Positions 4,769 through 7,226 of a stretch of DNA of 7,226 nucleotides are shown in pieces. The notes under the pieces were generated by a model. It was not told the origin of the DNA and ran no database searches. It saw nothing but the letters and a program-made list of their open reading frames with translations. Made by a program: the position numbers and the translations under genes. This stretch comes from Tannerella sp. (GTDB lineage Bacteria > Bacteroidota > Bacteroidia > Bacteroidales > Tannerellaceae), in contig JAIRYY010000059.1 of assembly GCA_031267485.1 (NCBI GenBank), positions 1 through 7,226 of the forward strand. The letters run 5' to 3'. Numbering within the stretch: the first letter of the stretch is position 1; every line of letters starts with the position of its first letter.

Positions 4769-6907
4769 ATGGAAGATTTCGGGATATACAGTTTAAAAGC
4801 GGGCGTCATACTTGCCTTTTTCTGGGGTATATATTGCCTGTTCCTGCAGCGGGAAACGTTCTACGGGTTCAACCGGATGTTTCTGCTGGCGGGCATGGCG
4901 GCGGCCGTGACGCTTCCGCTGATTACCGTGCGCTATGCGGTAGAGGTGAGAGCGGCAGGCATACAGCCGGGGCTGTTCGCCGCACCGGCGGACGGCGTGT
5001 TGCCTGTGGTCGCGGACGGCGCGCGCACGGAGGCCTCGCTCCCGGAACTGTTGCGGACGCTGTTGCCCGTCCTGTACGTGACGGCGCTGTGCGGTCTGCT
5101 GGCCGTCCGTTCCGCCGGACTGTTCCGCCTGTTCCGGGTTATCAGACGAAGCCGCTGCCGGCGTCATGCCGGTTACATCCTGGTTGAATCGCCCGTGTTC
5201 GGAAACTCTTTCTCGTTTTTCCGTTACGCCATTATCCCCGTAGGATTGAGTGACGCGGACAGGCGCATCATCCTCCGGCATGAGGAAGCCCATATACGGC
5301 AAAAACACTGGATAGACCTGTTCGCCGTGAACATACTGAGCCTGGCGTGGTGGTTCAATCCGCTCGTCCGGTTCTACGAAAAAGCCCTCCGCAACAATCA
5401 CGAATACCTGGCAGACCGCGAAGCGCTGGCGGATTGCGGACAGGCCGCCTACCGGCAGACGCTGGTCAGCCAATGGTTCAGAACGCCGGTTTTCCCAATG
5501 GCGGATTCTTTTTCCCAATCAAATCATATAAAACGTATCAGCATGATGAAAAAAAACAGTTCAAACCCGGCAAGGAAACTTTTTTCCTTACTGGCAGTTC
5601 CTGCAATGGCCGCATTTTTGTGGTTCTTTGCCGAGCCCGAATACATTCGGGCAAGCGCCCCTGAACCGCTCCGGACGGTCGCTTCAGGACAAGCTAACGA
5701 GCGAAGTTTCAGCCAGGCCGCCGCCGGAGGCTACACCCGGATTCTGTCGGAAAAACCGGCGGCAAACGGGAATAGCTTCAATTCCGTACCTCAACGCGGG
5801 AAAACGCCGCTGATTATTATCAATGGCAAAAAAACAGACAGGAATCTTTCCGAATTTGACCCGAAAAGCATTTCAACCCTCACCGTATTGAAGGATTGGA
5901 ACGCCATCGAAAAATACGGCGAAGAAGGCCGGAACGGCGTCGTGGAAATTTCCACCGGTGAAATGGAAAACAGGGAGGATTCATTAGCCGCCAACTTCAA
6001 ACGCACGGAAGAACATAAACGCATCGCCGAAGAGCGCAGGCGCGATTCAAATACGGTCTCAATCGCTGCCGCCGTATCTTTAAGCGATACTTTTCCTGCG
6101 GTAGGATTCTCCGACACGGCGCGCACCGCTTCAAAAACGGACTTCTTCCTTAACATGGCTCCGGGAGCAGACCGGCCGGCATGGATAGTGGACGGCGAGT
6201 TGAAAGATTCGCTGTGCAAAGACTTCCTGCCGACCGACATTGAGTCCATCTCCATCCTGAAAGACCGGGCGGCTTCCGCAATATATGGCAAAAAAGCCCG
6301 GAATGGCGTCGTTCTGATAACGACGAGAAGATGCGCTTTAAAAAAATCCTTTTCGGATATTAACCTCACAGGCGACAGCATTAAAATCATTACCGAAAGA
6401 AAGATTCTCCCTGCGGAAAGATTCTCCGGCACGGCGCGTACCGCCTCAAAAACGAACCTCTTCCTTAACATGGCTGCCGAAGCAGACAGTTCGATGTGGA
6501 TAGTGGACGGCGAGAGGCAGGATTCGTTAAGTAAAGAAATAAAGCCGGAAGACATTCAGTCCCTCTCCATCCTGAAAGCCGCGAACGCTACCGCAGTATA
6601 TGGCGAAGAAGGCCGGAATGGCGTCATCCTGGTAACGACGAAAGCAAACAAAGACAAACTGCCCGATATGGTCAGGGGAATTGTCAAAGACGGGGACGGA
6701 AAGCCCATTCAAAACGCATCGGTCGGCAATCCGGCTTCGGAAGAGACCGTCCTGACGGATGAAAACGGGAAATTTTCACTGCGCACAGCCCCCGGCAGCA
6801 TCCGGATTACCGTGAGCCACGAGGATTACTCCACAACAACGGTCGGATGCGGGAGCAACGATATGATTTACGTCATACTGAAGAAAAAATACACGACATG
6901 CAACTGA
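4769..6907 (+). CDS. BlaR1-like M56 membrane metallopeptidase with three TonB-plug-like modules and a C-terminal carboxypeptidase-regulatory-like domain
   Basis: The 712-residue protein has an M56 (BlaR1/MecR1) membrane protease half: hydrophobic spans near 10-27, 37-55 and 97-117, the zinc motif HEEAH (171-175), a further likely ligand E212 in NNHEYLAD about 40 residues on, a hydrophobic stretch at 181-200, and a last span at 270-287 after the MMKKNSSNPARKL linker. The region beyond residue 290 should be periplasmic. It holds three modules resembling the SusC/TonB receptor plug (347-397, 443-520, 548-625), each with an I-x-V/I-D/N-G strand and/or an LK-x8-YG-x3-RNGV block. A carboxypeptidase-regulatory-like beta domain follows (635-706; VRGIVKDGDGKPI, TDENGKFSL). 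There is no penicillin-binding domain. By family analogy it senses a periplasmic signal and triggers proteolysis of the BlaI-type repressor encoded next. The GGAG at 4763-4766 lies only 2 nt before the ATG, so the start rests on the promoter and the family N-terminus. Confidence 0.88.
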   Translation: MEDFGIYSLKAGVILAFFWGIYCLFLQRETFYGFNRMFLLAGMAAAVTLPLITVRYAVEVRAAGIQPGLFAAPADGVLPVVADGARTEASLPELLRTLLPVLYVTALCGLLAVRSAGLFRLFRVIRRSRCRRHAGYILVESPVFGNSFSFFRYAIIPVGLSDADRRIILRHEEAHIRQKHWIDLFAVNILSLAWWFNPLVRFYEKALRNNHEYLADREALADCGQAAYRQTLVSQWFRTPVFPMADSFSQSNHIKRISMMKKNSSNPARKLFSLLAVPAMAAFLWFFAEPEYIRASAPEPLRTVASGQANERSFSQAAAGGYTRILSEKPAANGNSFNSVPQRGKTPLIIINGKKTDRNLSEFDPKSISTLTVLKDWNAIEKYGEEGRNGVVEISTGEMENREDSLAANFKRTEEHKRIAEERRRDSNTVSIAAAVSLSDTFPAVGFSDTARTASKTDFFLNMAPGADRPAWIVDGELKDSLCKDFLPTDIESISILKDRAASAIYGKKARNGVVLITTRRCALKKSFSDINLTGDSIKIITERKILPAERFSGTARTASKTNLFLNMAAEADSSMWIVDGERQDSLSKEIKPEDIQSLSILKAANATAVYGEEGRNGVILVTTKANKDKLPDMVRGIVKDGDGKPIQNASVGNPASEETVLTDENGKFSLRTAPGSIRITVSHEDYSTTTVGCGSNDMIYVILKKKYTTCN
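5807..5959 (+). repeat. Plug-like module 1 within the M56 gene
   Basis: Codons 347-397 encode the first module (PLIIINGKK ... LTVLKDW ... KYGEEGRNGVVEIST). Its last part is very close to the equivalent part of module 3: GGCGAAGAAGGCCGGAA appears in both (near 5918 and 6602). It lacks the TARTASKT lead-in shared by modules 2 and 3, so it is the most distant copy. Confidence 0.65.
6095..6328 (+). repeat. Plug-like module 2, first copy of a 315-nt-offset duplication
   Basis: Codons 443-520 align without gaps to codons 548-625. By hand count 48 of 78 residues are identical, and the first 66 bases (6095-6160) differ from the second copy at only 7 positions. Shared stretches include TARTASKT, FLNMA, WIVDGE and SILK. 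Confidence 0.85.
6410..6643 (+). repeat. Plug-like module 3, second copy of the duplication
   Basis: This is the partner of 6095-6328 at an offset of 315 nt (105 codons). The 27-codon linker between the copies (6329-6409) is not obviously repeated. The 5' part is about 89% identical to its partner, while the middle has diverged more. Confidence 0.85.
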
Positions 6908-7226
6908 CAAAAACAGAAGAACTGGTCATGCAATACCTCTGGACGATAGGGGAGGGTTCGGTACAGGACGTGCGCAACTGCTTCCCGCATCCGCAGCCGT
7001 CGCGTACGACCGTCTCGACCATTATCCGTATCCTGGAGACGAAAGGCTTCGCCGCCCACAAGTCCGACGAAGGGGCGCGGGTCTTCACCTACTACCCGGC
7101 CATCCGGAAAGAAGACTATTCAAAACAGCAGCTTTTCGGCATGTTGAAAGACTATTTCAACAACTCGTTCGCTTCGATGGCCTCCTTTTTCGCCAGCGAA
7201 TCCGGCATGAGCATCCGCGAAATGGA
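6898..7226 (+). CDS. BlaI/MecI/CopY-family transcriptional repressor (3' end outside window)
   Basis: ATG 6898 lies inside the end of the M56 gene, a 10-nt overlap in another frame, and the frame stays open to the window end (109 full codons). The N-terminal half is a winged-helix domain: LTKTEELVMQYLW (3-15), then PSRTTVSTIIRILETKGF (34-51), the recognition helix and start of the wing typical of BlaI. The following YYPAIRKEDYSKQQ and LKDYFNNSFASMASFF (83-98) match the dimerisation region, where the cognate protease cuts in staphylococcal BlaI/MecI. By my alignment from memory the Asn-Phe cleavage pair there corresponds to Phe97-Phe98 here. Expected role: a dimeric repressor of its own operon through the dyads at 4674-4689 and 4713-4730. 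The overlap suggests translational coupling with the protease. Family assignment is firm; its wider regulon is unknown. Confidence 0.92.
   Translation, partial: MQLTKTEELVMQYLWTIGEGSVQDVRNCFPHPQPSRTTVSTIIRILETKGFAAHKSDEGARVFTYYPAIRKEDYSKQQLFGMLKDYFNNSFASMASFFASESGMSIREM

Noticed and set aside
4750..5187. TTG-started frame overlapping the start of the M56 gene
   Set aside because: It is out of frame with the M56 protein and its translation is Gly/Arg-rich shadow sequence without hydrophobic segments.
5791..6555. Minus-strand open frame opposite the plug-like modules
   Set aside because: Its internal repetition simply mirrors the duplicated modules on the plus strand; no start signal or known domain.
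4769..6907. Beta-lactam resistance sensor (true BlaR1)
   Set aside because: The C-terminal region has no penicillin-binding SxxK/SxN/KTG motifs in a transpeptidase-like context and no beta-lactamase gene is visible.

Overview
The window looks like chromosomal DNA from a Bacteroidota bacterium, most likely order Bacteroidales. The evidence is the promoter style (TAnnTTTG -7 boxes, one with a TTTG -33 box at the right spacing), mostly weak or absent Shine-Dalgarno sequences, and gene families typical of that group: a PD-(D/E)XK 'Rpn' transposase-like protein with an EG-repeat tail, a DUF5009-type membrane acyltransferase, and an M56 peptidase carrying SusC/TonB-plug-like modules. The genus cannot be fixed from this sequence.

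Layout. Positions 1-531 hold the 3' part of an Rpn-family nuclease/transposase gene that runs off the left edge; its tail has 20 glycines exactly four residues apart, encoded by a 12-bp tandem repeat. Positions 633-2477 hold sufS (cysteine desulfurase) and rnhB (ribonuclease HII), 12 nt apart and probably one transcript from a promoter at 602-609. Positions 2560-3426 hold a secreted alpha/beta-hydrolase esterase with its own promoter. Convergent to it, 18 nt away, lies a minus-strand multi-pass acyltransferase of the HGSNAT-like/COG4299 type (3445-4560).

A 208-bp divergent intergenic region (4561-4768) separates the acyltransferase from a two-gene regulatory operon at the right edge. The first gene (4769-6907) encodes a BlaR1-like M56 membrane metallopeptidase. 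It has no penicillin-binding sensor domain; its C-terminal part instead carries three TonB-plug-like modules and a carboxypeptidase-regulatory-like beta-sandwich. The second gene (6898 onward, cut by the window end) encodes a BlaI/MecI-family repressor and overlaps the first by 10 nt.

The most interesting signal is how this operon appears to be wired. Its promoter is TTTG-N19-TAnnTTTG, and the 19-nt spacer is almost filled by a perfect 18-bp dyad, TGACTA-N6-TAGTCA. A second, one-mismatch copy of the core (GTCTA-N6-TAGTC) lies exactly 40 bp upstream. These are good candidate operators for autorepression by the BlaI-like protein, relieved when the M56 protein senses a signal and triggers cleavage of the repressor. 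The plug-like sensor half suggests the signal is not a beta-lactam and may relate to the envelope or outer-membrane transport, but that is inference.
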